Below are positions 1-12,193 of a DNA stretch of 64,000 nucleotides, in pieces. Origin of the DNA: Congeria kusceri (taxonomy: Eukaryota; Mollusca; Bivalvia; Myida; Dreissenidae); assembly GCA_027627225.1 (NCBI GenBank), contig CM051038.1, positions 43,063,348 to 43,127,347 on the forward strand, in the 5' to 3' direction. A program made the position numbers and the translations under genes. Below the pieces are notes generated by a model. The model searched no databases. It worked only from the letters and a program-made list of their open reading frames with translations, and was not told the origin of the DNA. The first letter of the stretch is position 1. Each line of letters starts with the position of its first letter.

Positions 1-180
1 CTCTGCTTCTGGTTATTCAAAAGAAAGACGTTTGTCCTCAGCATTGGCCGAAGCTGCATCTGTGCAGCTTCGTATTTGACAGCAAATATCGAAGGTGCTT
101 ACATTGAAAGTCAGCGATTACGCCAACGCATTCATTATTTACATATCTCATTATGAAAGTGATGTCACAACGAAAACCCG
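1..180 (+). repeat. Macro-repeat module A1, partial at window edge
   Basis: This stretch matches, on the same strand, sequence near 43015-43210 and 56500-56690, and on the opposite strand 6590-6760. Shared landmarks are GCTTCTGGTTATTC, TTTGACAGCAAAT, GGTGCTTACATTG and GCGATTACGCC. It is the left end of a module that opens the recurring order A1-T-A2-X-A3-A4-B-C-D-E-F-H-G. It has no coding potential that I can support. The homology was seen by eye and the boundaries are approximate. Confidence 0.65.
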
Positions 181-1059
181 TTCCATTGTGTTGACCAAAA
201 TTTAAATCAAGTTTGTTTCGAGTTTGTCGTGTTGAATAGAAGTTTGCTTAGGCAATATTTCAATTGCCTGCGTTTAAGAAAATTATGAAAGTTTCTTTAC
301 TGCTGATGCAGTTGAAATTTCATTATCTTGTAGACCGACTAGTTTTTGATTAGTAAACTCCGCTTGTAACGATATTTAGCGGACAACAGGCTTTATATCG
401 TTATATCCGAATATCGTTACATCTGAAAATAGGCAACCAAGCATGGGCATTCAAGAATATAACAGACACGCAACATCGAATTTGCATATAAATACATTTA
501 ATGTAGAAGTATTATAATGAAAGAACATCAAGAAAAAAAATGAATAAATGTATGAAACTTAAATAAACAATCGGCATAATAATCAACAATTCCTACGATC
601 TGGCCGAGACCATTGACACAGCATCGTTATATGCGATATATCGCTATAAGCGATATCGCTATAAGTGGAGTTTACTGTAGTTTTCGATTTGTTGTATTCA
701 GTTTGCAGGCATGAGATTTTTAATATCTATATTACTGTGTATAACCTTTACATTGCCAACAGCTGTGATTTATTTGCCTTTGCATGTTCATTGTTTGTGT
801 CACATGTGTACCATTTGTGCTTTACAGTGATGGTCATAGCAGGCCCATACATTAAGGAAGTATTGTGTCCACTGATCCAGTCCAGTAATGTTTTAATAAA
901 AGTGTATTGAACTTGTTAACAATTTTTAAGTTTTATGTATGAAATCATGCTCGGCACAAAACATTTGTGCACCCGGGAAGCCTCGCGCTCAACTGTTTCT
1001 AAGCCTCGCGTGATAAACGTCATCTTTATCAAACACTCACCTATAGTCTCTATATATTT
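181..1059. other. Gene-free AT-rich stretch with short GCGATAT palindromes
   Basis: No gene is supported here. Around 620-666 the sequence alternates GATATATCGC and GCGATATCGC, giving short overlapping palindromes and a small tandem repeat. A related TATCGTTATATCCGAATATCG motif sits near 390-420. An 81-codon open frame at 665-910 has no recognisable domain, and I treat it as chance. Confidence 0.4.
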
Positions 1060-2700
1060 AAGTTATAGTTAAATGCACGTGTTTTATTCGTATAAAACCA
1101 ATGTGCGCCAACATTGTATACTATAGAGTACAAATATCAAATATAATGTGTACTGGTCATAATGTTTTATATTCGAACATACCACAGATAACCTTTTCCA
1201 TTTAAAAAGTCTTGATTAATCAATCAAAGTGTTACATAACTGAACGAATGGTTCCACTTTTTACAACAGAAAATAGTTTCAATAACTCCATTTATAGTAG
1301 CACATGGAATGGGGAGAATGGTTAGCTGAATATAATGTTTTCTTTGACAATTTCAAGGACAACAAAATAAATATACCTTCACAATTTATAAATTCATATA
1401 TCGGAATTCGATATATGAAGACAAGCGATTGTGACGCAACCAAATTCGGTTTTTTATTCACAAGGACTCAACAGTGCATTCTCACCCTATGACGAGTATC
1501 TTGATAAATAAAACGTCTGATTAGAACTGGTGCTGCTATGGTATCAAGGCAATTCAGTATTTAGAATATGGTCAGATTTTATTGAAGTTTACTCTGAAGA
1601 CTGTTTGTTATTTTCTTAACTGCAAGATTGTAACAGATAAATATTGTTTCACCCAGCAAACATGTAACATTCTTTATTGTGATAATATTGTAATATGGTA
1701 TTATAATTTCAAAAAAATATATCAAATCCAACAAAGTGCTTAGGTATATCACAATTAGCGAAAACAAACCAATTTAGAAAGATATATCCTGCCTAACTTA
1801 ATACCTTATTGGTAGATATGGTGTATTAATTAATTGTCAAAGAAACGAATTGCCATAGTTATTAATGTTGCGCTTCCAATTCTAGTTAGGTAGCAACACC
1901 ATCTTTGATTGTTATACCGACACCCATTTTTCATGGAGCCATATTCGATCTAAAGAGCATTTGTACAAAATATAAGCAAAATCCAGTGGCTGCTAATTTA
2001 ATAAGAATGGTCGAAAGTCGTTTTATAAGAGAATGGCTAGACTATACTTAATTTTTATTTACACTTACATGTTTTGTGAATAAATCTGGGCCAAGTGTAA
2101 GGTTCGTGCGCACATAAAACGGTTTAAACCCCCAATGCTTTGCATTGCCCGTTCTACGGCGGGGACCTCAGTTTTATTCATGTGTGTTTTGTGTTTCTTA
2201 TGTGTTTTTGTGATGTGCTGTGTAATTTTTTGGCAATTGGTCATAAATAAAGGACCTCGGGATGCTAATAAGAGTTCTCTCCTGCTGTCGCAACTGGAGT
2301 TTCGCTTTGTTAATATTTACATCTTGATCTGACCTCTTGGGACACAAGCGCAGTGCGTGCTTGCATACGTTGGAGCAATTAAGATGCATCGTTAGATACA
2401 GTAGTGAAGAACAATCACATATATGCAATACTGAACTAAAAGGAGTTATTTCCAGTTTTCTTCATTTTACCAAACATTATTTTTCAAGCTGCAAAATTTT
2501 GATAAATATAAATACAAAGTTTCCTTAATTTTAGTAAACCGGAAAATTCAAAGCTTAACGTATGACATTGATTGCAATATGTGTATCGAATTTCGCATGA
2601 TCTTCTGTGACAACTTAGTTATTATGTAATTAAGAAAACATACATTTCTGTTTCTACACTTTTTGAATTTTGTATAGTTTAGTGGAAAGTTAACATAATG
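1060..2700 (+). repeat. Macro-repeat modules X, A3, A4, B and T (leftmost unit)
   Basis: Module X (about 1060-1160, with CACGTGTTTTATTCGTATAA) is matched in inverted form at 5220-5330. Module A3 (1390-1510, with GCGATTGTGACGCAA) matches 58290-58480 and 27850-28060. Module B (1917-2070, with CCAGTGGCTGCT at 1983) matches 29289, 38681, 44576 and 59346. A T-like segment at 2110-2330 matches 21310-21420 and 33060-33200. It includes a single 41-bp unit at 2270-2310 that is expanded five-fold at 33159-33363. No gene is visible. Confidence 0.6.
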
Positions 2701-2859
2701 AACCTAACTTGATTGCTAGGCAAGCATTTCATTATTATATTCAGACAAAGTAAATGCCCGCACTGTTGAGCTTTCCGACACGACGCTGATTGCATATGTA
2801 TTACTTATGGTGACACATCATTCGACCTCGGGCATTTCCCAGAGGATGGCGATCTGAAA

Positions 2860-3735
2860 CACGTACACACAACGACCTTCTTGGAAACGCTATTTGGAGA
2901 CAAATAATTGCCTGTCAAATTGGGGTCAGAAAGTATTATATGCTCCCAGGAAATCTGTAATGTAAAAAATCTTTGCATCCCCACAACATCATTAATATGT
3001 ATTTAATATACGTTCAGCGCTTTTAGTGGTCAGTTGTAAAGTGACTGTCTGCTATTTACATGAAACACCGTATTCAAAAATATTTGTATGGTTCAATCTG
3101 TCATATTATGTTTATCTACTCTACTGTGAAATGACTTTAGTAAAGCTTATACTCATTCAACATCTGTTATAACTATATACGATGTGTATTTATTGCCATT
3201 AACGAACGATACCTTTATAACATAAATACATATTACATTGCGCTTACAGATAATCTGTACTTTACCTAGCGCCTGTCACCATTAAAACCTCACAATTATG
3301 TTTTCAATAAACGTACATTGTTTTGCAACTAAAATTATTAATTATTAATTTTTCATCCGGTTTACTTAAAAGTGTGATTTTTGGTTGTTGTTGTTTTTTT
3401 TTCATGCATTATTATGGTTTAATTTTGATGTGTATATTTGATATCGACAAACATCGTTCTCTTCCACACATAAAAATGACATACTTTTTAAATGTTTTCT
3501 TGGAAAATAAATAATATCAAGCGAAAAGTATTGACGTGATTTTTCGAAACCATTTGTATAATGGGTTTGTTATCTAAAGAAAATTTGTACAAACATGTAT
3601 AACATAAACGAAAGAATAATTAGGCATTTTTTCCAGTTAACAAATTGGACCAATACTAAATATACAACAGGAAATAAAAACTGTAATTTCTCCACTTGAT
3701 TGCATGTTTATATATTTTGAAGAATGAGTTTACTA
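2860..3735 (+). repeat. Macro-repeat module D and spacer
   Basis: The segment around 2880-3060 carries GTCAAATTGGGGTCAGAAA followed by a TGCTCCCAGG-like stretch and GTGGTCAGTTG. It matches 30000-30070, 40080-40215, 53985-54140 and 60025-60210 in the same order. The rest of the interval to 3735 is AT-rich with no supported gene. Confidence 0.6.
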
Positions 3736-4351
3736 ACAACATGCCAACTGACCATTTGATGTAAGCTTCGTTGACGGTACAGGGTCTTCAGACAACATGC
3801 CAACTGACCATTTGATGTAAGCTTCGCTGACGGTACAGGGTCTTCAGAGAACATGGCAACTGACCATTTGATTTAAGCTTCGCTGACGGTACAGGGTCTT
3901 CAGACAACATGCCAACTGACCATTTGATGTAAGCTTCGCTGACGGTACAGATTCTTCAGAGAACATGCCAACTGACCATTTGATTTAAGCTTCGCTGACG
4001 GTACAGGGTCTTCAGAGAACATGCCAACTGACCATTTGATTTAAGCATCGCTGACGGTACAGGGTCTTCAGACAACATGCCAACTGACCATTTGATTTAA
4101 GCTTCGCTGACGGTACAGGGTCTTCAGACAACATGCCAACTGACCATTTGATTTAAGCTTCGCTGACGGTACAGGGTCTTCAGACAACATGCCAACTGAC
4201 CATTTGATGTAAGCTTCGCTGACGGTACAGGGTCTTCAGACAACATGCCAACTGACTATTTGATGTAAGCTTCGCTGACGGTACAGGGTCTTCAGACAAC
4301 ATGCCAACTGACCATTTGATTTAAGCTTCGCTGACGGTACAGGGTCTTCAG
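3736..4351 (+). repeat. 56-bp tandem array, 11 units
   Basis: Eleven consecutive 56-bp units start at 3736, 3792, 3848, 3904, 3960, 4016, 4072, 4128, 4184, 4240 and 4296. Each reads ACAACATGCCAACTGACC, then a TTTGATKTAAGCTTCG core, and ends in GGGTCTTCAG. Differences between units are few (ACAAC or AGAAC; GATGT or GATTT; one GGGTCT replaced by GATTCT), so the array is young or homogenised. The same 56-bp sequence occurs once, unexpanded, in module E at 31160-31215 and 40667-40722. Confidence 0.95.
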
Positions 4352-4530
4352 AGACTCCTGTTTAGCCCATGTACGTTCACGATCTTACCAATGATATATG
4401 GCATGCAGTGGTTCATAGTGGTTGATTCGGAACAGATGCTGTGGTTGTAGGGCAAGTATGGAATAAAAACAATCAACTTCTCTGCCTGATAATAGGGAGC
4501 AAATGGACTGCCAAAACTGGTTAGCTATAC
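4352..4530 (+). repeat. Macro-repeat module E, distal part
   Basis: The sequence directly after the 56-bp array (GAGACTCCTGTTTAG, then GATTCGGAACAGATGCTG and ATAATAGGGAGCAAATGG) continues as it does after the single 56-bp units at 31216-31380 and 40723-40880. This shows that the array arose inside module E. Confidence 0.65.
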
Positions 4531-5219
4531 ATCTAATCGAGAAAAAGTAATTTAATAAAATATGGAATTAACACGCAAATTAAAAATTACGTTATGATAG
4601 TCATTTTCTGAATGTCCTTTTTGGACTAAAGTTTCGAGGTCAGTTGAAACATATATAAACAAACATTACTTAACATTAACCTTTATTGCTGTTCGATGAC
4701 AGCAAAATTGAGCAGAATAACAAAACAAAAGTCCAACACAAAATACGTACACTGCGTAACTGAATTAAAGTGTAGCTTCCTGGAACGACATCATAAACTA
4801 AATAAATTAAGACAACTAAAATAAAACATGATAAACTTAATAAAATAAGATATCTTAAACTTAATAAAATAAGACATCATAAACTTAATAAAATAAGTGT
4901 GTCTTAAAACGCTTATAAACTATGTGTAGACTATTAATTTTCCCTGCTGTAATAATGCTCAATGACTGCCCCAATTATTTTGGCATGAATATAATTGCAC
5001 TGTTCTGAGTTGTAAATAGTGTTGGATGTGTTCATTACTCTGTAAAATAGTATACTATTGACAATAATTATAAGAATCATGAAATTCCAGAGACATCACC
5101 ATGAATGAAATCAAAATCAAAATGTAAGTAAAAGCTGTGGTTTACTGACTTTTTAACAAAATATTACACAAATTAATGGCGTTAGTTCTGTTTGAAATTG
5201 AGAGGAATGAAAATGTAAA
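4531..5219. other. Gene-free stretch with a short AT-rich tandem repeat
   Basis: No gene is supported. Between about 4828 and 4900 the motif AAACTTAATAAAATAAG repeats three times at roughly 25-bp spacing. The rest is AT-rich and unremarkable. Confidence 0.4.
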
Positions 5220-6860
5220 ATTTTACATTTACGTTTTAAAAGGTACTCTATAGTTGACGATGTTGGTGCGTATAAATAACATGTTTATACGAATAAAACA
5301 CGTGTATTTAACTTCAATATAATATCCAAAACAAATCAAAATGATGTGAAATATAGCACTGGGGTAACGATCAGTTAAGGCTTAGACGCTGAAGTAAATG
5401 CATTTGCTTTTGTTTGTTAATAAATGTCATCTCTAGTGTCAGACTTCATCGTTATTGTCAATAACAATTGTCTTGGTAAACTCTCCTTTTGTAGCGTTTG
5501 GTAATACTAATATATCACTGTAATACGGTTTACTCTGATATGTATAGTTTTGTAACTAACAAGTAAATAAAACTCCCGTTGCATCGAAAGTTGTAACCAA
5601 TATTTACATTAAGTAGCGATATGCAAAAGTCGATTGCCAACAATTCAAAGTAACAAACGTCAATTGAACGTGATTGTGAACGCAATAATATATACGGATT
5701 GACTATGTACCAAGAAATAATTAGCACACCTACCTATTGTTGCTTTTAAAGAATGTATCATCACACCAAATGCGGAAAAAAACGCAGCACCAGACAAACA
5801 CAATATTACACGACTTGCAATGTTTTTTTTTTTTAATATAAGGTGAATTTTTTGTATACATGTATCTGTTATTTTTGTCTTAAATATAACAGGTTTTTGT
5901 ATGAATGTTGAGTCCATTTTTAGTCACGAAGTTTTAAATATTGGCAACATGCCACATTAAAAGTAACGGCTTGTATCCGCCTTTATGCAATGTATGAAGG
6001 TCGCTGCATTTTAGTTATATTGGCAACATGCCGCATGAAAAGTAACCGCTTGTAGCCGCATTTATGCAATGTGTGCAGGTCGTGGTATTTTAGTAGCGGT
6101 TTCATACATAAAATTTAGATTGTTGTGTCAAAACTTCAATTTTTCTAAATAATAAACATGTTTAAGAATCTTCTATTAGACTTTTATTGGACTGGATCGT
6201 GGACAAATATTTGCTAATGGTCACGGTCTAAATGGAACTCGATTACCTTTACTGTAAAGCAAAATGTTCACAAACAATGAACATGCATTAGCAAATAAAT
6301 CACATCTAAGTGCAATGTGATTTATCAACAGTAGCATATAGAATATAAAAAATACCAGCAAATTAAATTTAAAAAAAAACTGAAAACAAGTCAGTCTACG
6401 AGATACTGTAACTAAGCAGTAAAGAAACACTCACTGACAACATCATCATTTTCTTAAAGGCACACTACTGACATATCGCCTAAGCAAACTTTCTGTGCAC
6501 CACGGCAAACACGAAGAAAAGTGATTTAGAATGTGGTCACCACTGTGTGACAATGAACGGTCTATGCAAATCATAAGGCTTTTCATTGTGACAGCACTGC
6601 AATAATGCGATATGGAAATAATGAATGCGTTGGCGTAATCGCTTACTTGCAATGTAAGCACCTTTGGTATTTGCTGTCAAATATGAAGCTGCACAGATGC
6701 AACAAAGGCGTTGCTGATGACAAACGTCTTTCTTGGGACTAACCAGAAGCAGAGGTATCGATGCTTAAATTCAATTACGTCTCTTTGTTTGGTGATAAAT
6801 GTCATTTTGTATCCTTTGTATCTGTCAATAACGGTTGTTTTTAAGTTAAAGTTTTACCAT
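5220..6860 (-). repeat. Inverted macro-repeat unit (A1, A2, X on the minus strand)
   Basis: Read on the minus strand, 6760 to 6590 matches A1, 5540 to 5400 matches A2 (AATAAATGTCATC on the plus strand, then TTATTGTCAATAAC), and 5330 to 5220 matches X. This is the order found on the plus strand elsewhere, so a block of the macro-repeat is inverted here relative to 1-4530 and 20560-60220. Open frames inside have no recognisable domain. Confidence 0.6.
5941..6098. repeat. 79-bp direct duplication
   Basis: Two adjacent copies start with TTGGCAACATGCC at 5941 and 6020. They share AAAAGTAAC, the GCTTGTA core, TTTATGCAATGT and ATTTTAGT, with scattered substitutions. The repeat lies in the inverted macro-repeat block. 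Confidence 0.85.
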
Positions 6861-6884
6861 CTTATGTTGTTATTATATTAATTA

Positions 6885-7830
6885 ATCATGCTGACAAAGT
6901 ACTGAATGTGACTTTTGTATGGACAAAACATGTCGCCAATTAACGTATCTGAAACGTTATACCCTATATATCATAAAAAACCAATATGGACATGTATTCA
7001 TTTCTCCACATTCAGAACTTCAAACATACATGTTATTCTGCCTACTACACTTTTAAATAGGCATTTCCATTTAATTGTAATAATTAACTTTAGCAGCAGC
7101 AGCAGTAGTAATTGGTGGTGGTATGTTGGTGTCGGCTAGTTTAGTATGGTTTCATTATTATATTGTTGTTGTCGTATGTGTATTATAGTAGGAATACCGG
7201 ACGCATTACTCTAACAGCAGATGTGGTTGTTTGTGCTACCTTATCAGTTAAAAAGTGTTGCCGTAATTGTAGGAGTTTTATTTGTCTAAAACATTTAAGA
7301 ATGTGAGATCGCCATTTATTATTTGATTGTCCTATGTTACGACCGCTATTATTTCAGCGTATTAATATGATAAAAAGTCGACATTATTCCTAAGGGACAA
7401 AACGCTTAGGAGAGGGTTTTGTTGACACTAAGGATCAGACGAAGCAACAATTAACCGCTAAAACATTTGGAAATGGTTCGTGTGCGGATCAACATGATGC
7501 TCATTGTTTATTGTTCTCGGCTTCAATTATTGTATGTTGCGGGTATGCATCTCTGGTCAGAACATTTTATGTTGCCTGAAAGACATTGCGCGGTTTATCA
7601 AAAGTAAATGAATGGAACTGAACGACAGTTCGCATCTTGAAATACTCATTTTTCGTGCATGGAATTAATACTTATGGAATTAAAGGCAAATAAGAAATAA
7701 CAACCTTATTTAGTGAGTTAAGTTTATATATTTGTCGAAAATACGCTCAGTAAGAAGAGCCTTTATTACAACAATTCTACTTCTTCACGAATACATGTTT
7801 TCAATAGCATATATGTTGCTACTAGCAAAA
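6885..7830 (+). repeat. Long direct repeat R1, copy 1
   Basis: This roughly 950-bp stretch is collinear with 11970-12890. Shared landmarks in order are GAATGTGACTTT, AATTAACGTATCTGAA, TATCAGTTAAA, ATTTGTCT, CGACATTATTCCT, GGGACAAAAC, GCGGGT, GGTCAGAACATTT, AACTGAACGACAGTT and CCTTTATTACAACAAT. Identity looks moderate with small indels. Open frames in the two copies do not keep the same reading frame, which argues against a conserved protein. Confidence 0.7.
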
Positions 7831-9799
7831 CATTAACATTTCCTGGCAAAACATTGTAGCTGATAATATTACTTTAAAGATACGACGTAATAATTATAAT
7901 GCTTCCATTCCATTTATAGGGCCATGTCTATCAAGTTTTGTTCACTAGTAAGATGAGTCTATTCTCGTTAACAAATGTAAACTTGTAAGAAAAGTGTTTA
8001 CTTCAACCGTTATGCTATATAATAACTAACAAATATCTAATGAACGTATTTTATTATTTGAATTACAATGCCTTGGGTTACATTATTTCCGTTGAAGTCT
8101 ATGATGCTGTAATAGAGCAATAACTTTGAGACAAGACATCCAGACTGTGCGCAACAAAAACGATATCAAAATGTGATAACGCAATTAATGACCGAACTAT
8201 ATTCTGCACATTCTGGGCCAAGAAAGTCGGTAACAGTCTTATTAACTATTTAAAGACGTTATAAGACGTGCAGAAAAAAAGTCCTCTACGGCTAATCGTG
8301 AATCTGGTAACCGTATGAAATATGTATTGCCGATGTTTTAGGTGATATCCGACAAAGAAGAAATGTTTTTTCCGCATTGGACACCCTTGGTGACTTGCTT
8401 TAGCTACATAAAGGTCGTATGGCTTCAGATGACGAAACATCGATACTTGTAGTATAATTACTTCTTTATATGTCACATCAATTGCCTGTCGGGCGTATGC
8501 ATTGCTGTATATCACGTCCCCGGATTACAATACGCGAAATACATTGATTATACTAAGAAACTTTTCATGAGGAAAATACAATTAAGAATTTCAATTTTAA
8601 AGTTTGTGTTCAAGTCTTTTGAATGATAAACTATGTTCGTAACAGATCAGGATTGCTTGAAATAACGTATACATACACACGTACAATTGATACGAGTGCA
8701 ATTGACAAATAAACAATGTATTTATTTCTATAGGCCTTAAAATAGTTTGCACGTGATAAGCAATCTGCTTTAAAATTAAACGAACTTCCAACAGACCAAA
8801 CATCATCAATTTGTGTAATACATTTGTTTGAACACTGTTACATCACTAGTTAGATACATTTCGATATTGATTGCGATTGTCCATGGTGTATTATTTTATA
8901 CTGTTATAAACAAAAGAAAATACAAAACAAACCAATCACTCATGTTTTATGTCAAAATATGAAACACAGTGCATATACGTTTGGTGACACTCTGTAAGTG
9001 CAAGTATCTTACGTACGAGCTATCTGCTATATTGCAGGACTAAATACATATGCCATAGCTTATATAAGCACCATTCCTTCGACACTCTTAAGTGCATGAA
9101 ATGTATACAACAAATGACTCGTTAAGCTGGTTACCATATGCAATTACTCTTAGGCTAGCTTTTTATCCAGTCTTTGCACTCAAATATCAGGGAACTGACT
9201 TATTAAACATCGTAGGGCATATTTACATTATGATTCAATTTTCGAAGAAGCACAAATGCTATGCACCAACATCTATGATTACTTTATTTTAGTAATTATG
9301 TTCATTTTATTGGTATCTTTCACATGTCCTTCATTTCAGGAACATACTGATAATAAATGTATTTTTTTAAGCTACAAAATTCAGTCGTAACTTACACTTA
9401 TCGTAAGATCTTTAATAAGACAGGGCCCAGTTGATTAACTGTTAACCTTGTTTCAAGGTAAGTGGTTAACCATGTCAAGCGTTTGTGAGTCTCAATGCAT
9501 TATTAAAATATGGGAAGAAGTTTAAAATTTAAGGGAACAAATCCTGGTAGGTCTTTTATTAGTAGTTTCCGTAGGAGTTTCATCATTCCTATTTTTAGTT
9601 GCGTTGAACGATGGAACTGTCGTGTATAATAGTCTTCAACAGACCGTTTCCAACGGCAGAATTTGGTTAGTTTGTGTTTATAAAACACATACGTCAGGTG
9701 AGATTTAATATATGGAATGTGTTTCCGATTTTGTTGAAAAATGTCCCTAGTGGGATTATCTTAATATCTTGAAATGTAAATAATTTAAATGATCGTTAC
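7831..9799. other. Gene-free stretch
   Basis: I see no supported gene, array or mobile-element end here. Open frames at 8246-8515, 8597-8809, 9092-9292 and 9503-9688 are short and have no recognisable motifs. Confidence 0.35.
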
Positions 9800-9829
9800 A
9801 TCGAGTTAACAGGCTTTCATTCAACGTGT

Positions 9830-10117
9830 TTAGTTGAATCCCTTGTTGTTTGCAGTAATGGATTCAGTAACCGTTTGCTGGCAGAACTCATCCACAACAA
9901 TTTCAATGTTAAAAGTTGCATATTTAAGGTTTTTGCACTCCCTTATGTTGATGTCTCTCGTCACGTCAAATGAAATCATAAACGGATACGTGTTGTTATT
10001 GGTCGTTTTAAATCTTGACAAATAATCATTGTTTGACATATATTTTTGTTCTTCTGGATATTGTTTGGTTTTATAATTTTCTTCGCTTTTGAAAGAATTT
10101 GACAAATTCATTAACAA
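9830..10117 (-). CDS. Unrecognised 95-codon open frame
   Basis: An ATG-initiated minus-strand frame encodes a charged, Asn-rich polypeptide with no signal peptide, membrane segment or motif that I recognise. It lies in a stretch that I could not match to the macro-repeat or to R1. At this AT content frames of this length arise by chance. It could also be part of an exon of an unseen gene. No function is offered. Confidence 0.12.
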   Translation of the reverse strand: MLMNLSNSFKSEENYKTKQYPEEQKYMSNNDYLSRFKTTNNNTYPFMISFDVTRDINIRECKNLKYATFNIEIVVDEFCQQTVTESITANNKGFN

Positions 10118-10972
10118 AAATGACAGGCTGATGCTAGAAAACTACCAGTTCTTCACAATGATAGGTTAACAATCCCCAATATTCCGTTCCAACTTTAGTT
10201 CATTATTAAGCCGTGATTGCATTTGAATTTATCGTATTTAGTGTTTGGATTTTTTAAAGGGACCTGTTCATTGATTGGCAAGTTGACAGTTTTCAAATTG
10301 TTTTTTCATAGATCACAAAAAGACAAATACATAATGTACTATAACGGTTTGCTCTATGTAAATTTACCACCACTGATCCTACATAGAATGTATATTTACC
10401 CCCAGACATTCTAGAGAGAGCGTACATTTACTCCTAACATTCAATGGCATATTTTAAAAAAGTCAAGTCCCTTCGAGCTTTCGGCACTGGAATAGTGTGA
10501 CAGTCAATCAACACGGGGCAGTCCAGTTTTAAATGCATGCAAAAATGTTCGATATGATAAACAATGTGCTTGAAAAGCTGTTATTAACTGTGTTCCCTAA
10601 TCAAAGATATATACAGGTGATCATTGCACATCGATATGTCCTCACTTGCAATCCTTACATTCAGAAAGAAACATGCTGTTATCATTTAAGGTATGTAACT
10701 ATCTTAGTATATGGCATTCATGATTAGAATTATCGCGGAAAGGTGAAGATAAACAGAGTATGCTTTATTTTAAAAAATTCAATCAGTTTATTATTTAGAT
10801 TTGGAACATTGTTAAATGGTTCATGTCATAATGTTAAAAATATTCTATGTAATTAATTGCAGTATGAAAAAATATTGTGTTAGTTTGTAATTCTGTAAGA
10901 ATGCTTCTTCTTAATTAATCGACTCAATACTTTCTGCATCTTTTAGATCGTCCTGTTCTGAAAATGTTGATG

Positions 10973-11236
10973 CTAAAACAAACAATTTTCACTGCCAAAG
11001 AATGGTTTTAAATAGTTCCGTATATTTAAGTCTTCCATGACAATTGTTTGTAAACGCGGAAACTCATTTGTCCCAGCATTTGTCCCAGCGACAAAACAGA
11101 CTACAAACACCATATCGATGGTTGAAAACCAGAAAATGCCAACTGTTATTGAAATCAATATCAGCTGGTTTCCAACCCTCGATATATCACAATCAGTTAC
11201 TCTTTTGGGAGAATGGCACAAATTGCCAGAACGCAT
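10973..11236 (-). CDS. Unrecognised 87-codon open frame with a hydrophobic stretch
   Basis: The minus-strand frame contains a hydrophobic run at about residues 25-52 (QLILISITVGIFWFSTIDMV and onward) long enough for a transmembrane helix. A GTNAGTN motif and a more polar C-terminal part follow. The segment looks unique within this window. It could be an exon or relic of a membrane protein. I considered a prominin-like segment but cannot support it. No splice sites could be confirmed by eye. Confidence 0.15.
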   Translation of the reverse strand: MRSGNLCHSPKRVTDCDISRVGNQLILISITVGIFWFSTIDMVFVVCFVAGTNAGTNEFPRLQTIVMEDLNIRNYLKPFFGSENCLF

Positions 11237-11273
11237 GTATTATGTTTTCACAAGCTGTTGCCGAGCAATGTTC

Positions 11274-11443
11274 GATTCACGTGTTGAGTGTAGGCACGTG
11301 TCTAACGGATTCACGTGTTAAGTGTAGGCACATGTCTAATTGATTCACGTGTTAAGTGTAGGCACGTGTCTAATGGATTCACGTGTTAGGTGTAGACACG
11401 TGTCTGATGTATTCACGTGTTAAGTGTAGGCACGTGTCTAAAG
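11274..11443. repeat. 34-bp tandem array, 5 units, each with two CACGTG motifs
   Basis: Units start at 11274, 11308, 11342, 11376 and 11410, followed by a partial sixth. The consensus begins GATTCACGTGTTAAGTGTAG and ends GCACGTGTCTAATG. Each unit has a CACGTG palindrome at both ends of its core, except where one site reads CACATG. About nine CACGTG sites therefore fall within 170 bp. Confidence 0.95.
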
Positions 11444-11969
11444 GATTCAGGCTCACGTTGTTTCCATTATAGTGACATGTTGACGGTATATGCCATAAAT
11501 GGAGACAAATATATAAACAAGACATATTCCCATTTTTCTCGTATATATTTTCCAGTAACAAGAATATATTGGTGGAATCTTTAAGAAAAAAAATTTACAC
11601 AAAGTAAAAATATGTTTGGGATACACGGTTACAGCTTGATTCGAACGCACGCCTGCAAAAATCGCAGGCTTCAATGTAAATTTCCTATGCTACCCACCAT
11701 TGATCAATGTTGCGCATGCGCGAAACAGTACTTCGTGTACATTGCATTCATATCGATTTTACTACTACGACTGCTTATTTTCCGCGCCCACGAAAATGTC
11801 ACCGATGACCACTGTTTATATATTACAATTGTGTATATTTGTCAAATTTTTATAGACACAGGGCCATCGTATTGAACAATGCTGTAATAAAAATTCGCTG
11901 TAAATGAACTTCATGTTGCAGATGTTACCGTCTATTTTCCGTCGATACAACCCTTTAATGCATTGCGTT
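11444..11969. other. Gene-free stretch with one TGCGCATGCGC palindrome
   Basis: No gene is supported. TGCGCATGCGCG at 11711-11722 matches the NRF-1 half-site palindrome. A GCCTGC/GCAGGC hairpin lies at about 11650-11670. Neither is enough to call a promoter alone. Confidence 0.35.
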
Positions 11970-12162
11970 GTTCAAGTGCCGAATGTGACTTTATATTGAA
12001 AACAGCATGCCAATAATTAACGTATCTGAACTGTTATACCACACATGTCTTTGAAGGCAAACATGAGCGTGACCTTCGCTGCAGTCACGACTTCACATAC
12101 AATGGACTTGTTATTCTTCAAATTGTGCTATTAAATAGCACAGAAGAGAATAACAATAAATG

Positions 12163-12193
<31 letters not shown>

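Noticed and set aside
3736..4351. CRISPR array
   Set aside because: The 56-bp units are contiguous with no unique spacers, and the sequence is animal. It is an ordinary tandem array.
11630..11680. Possible tRNA or tRNA-derived SINE (GATTCGAAC next to a GCCTGC hairpin)
   Set aside because: The flanking bases do not form a T-arm stem, and no A box or acceptor stem is found at the right distance.
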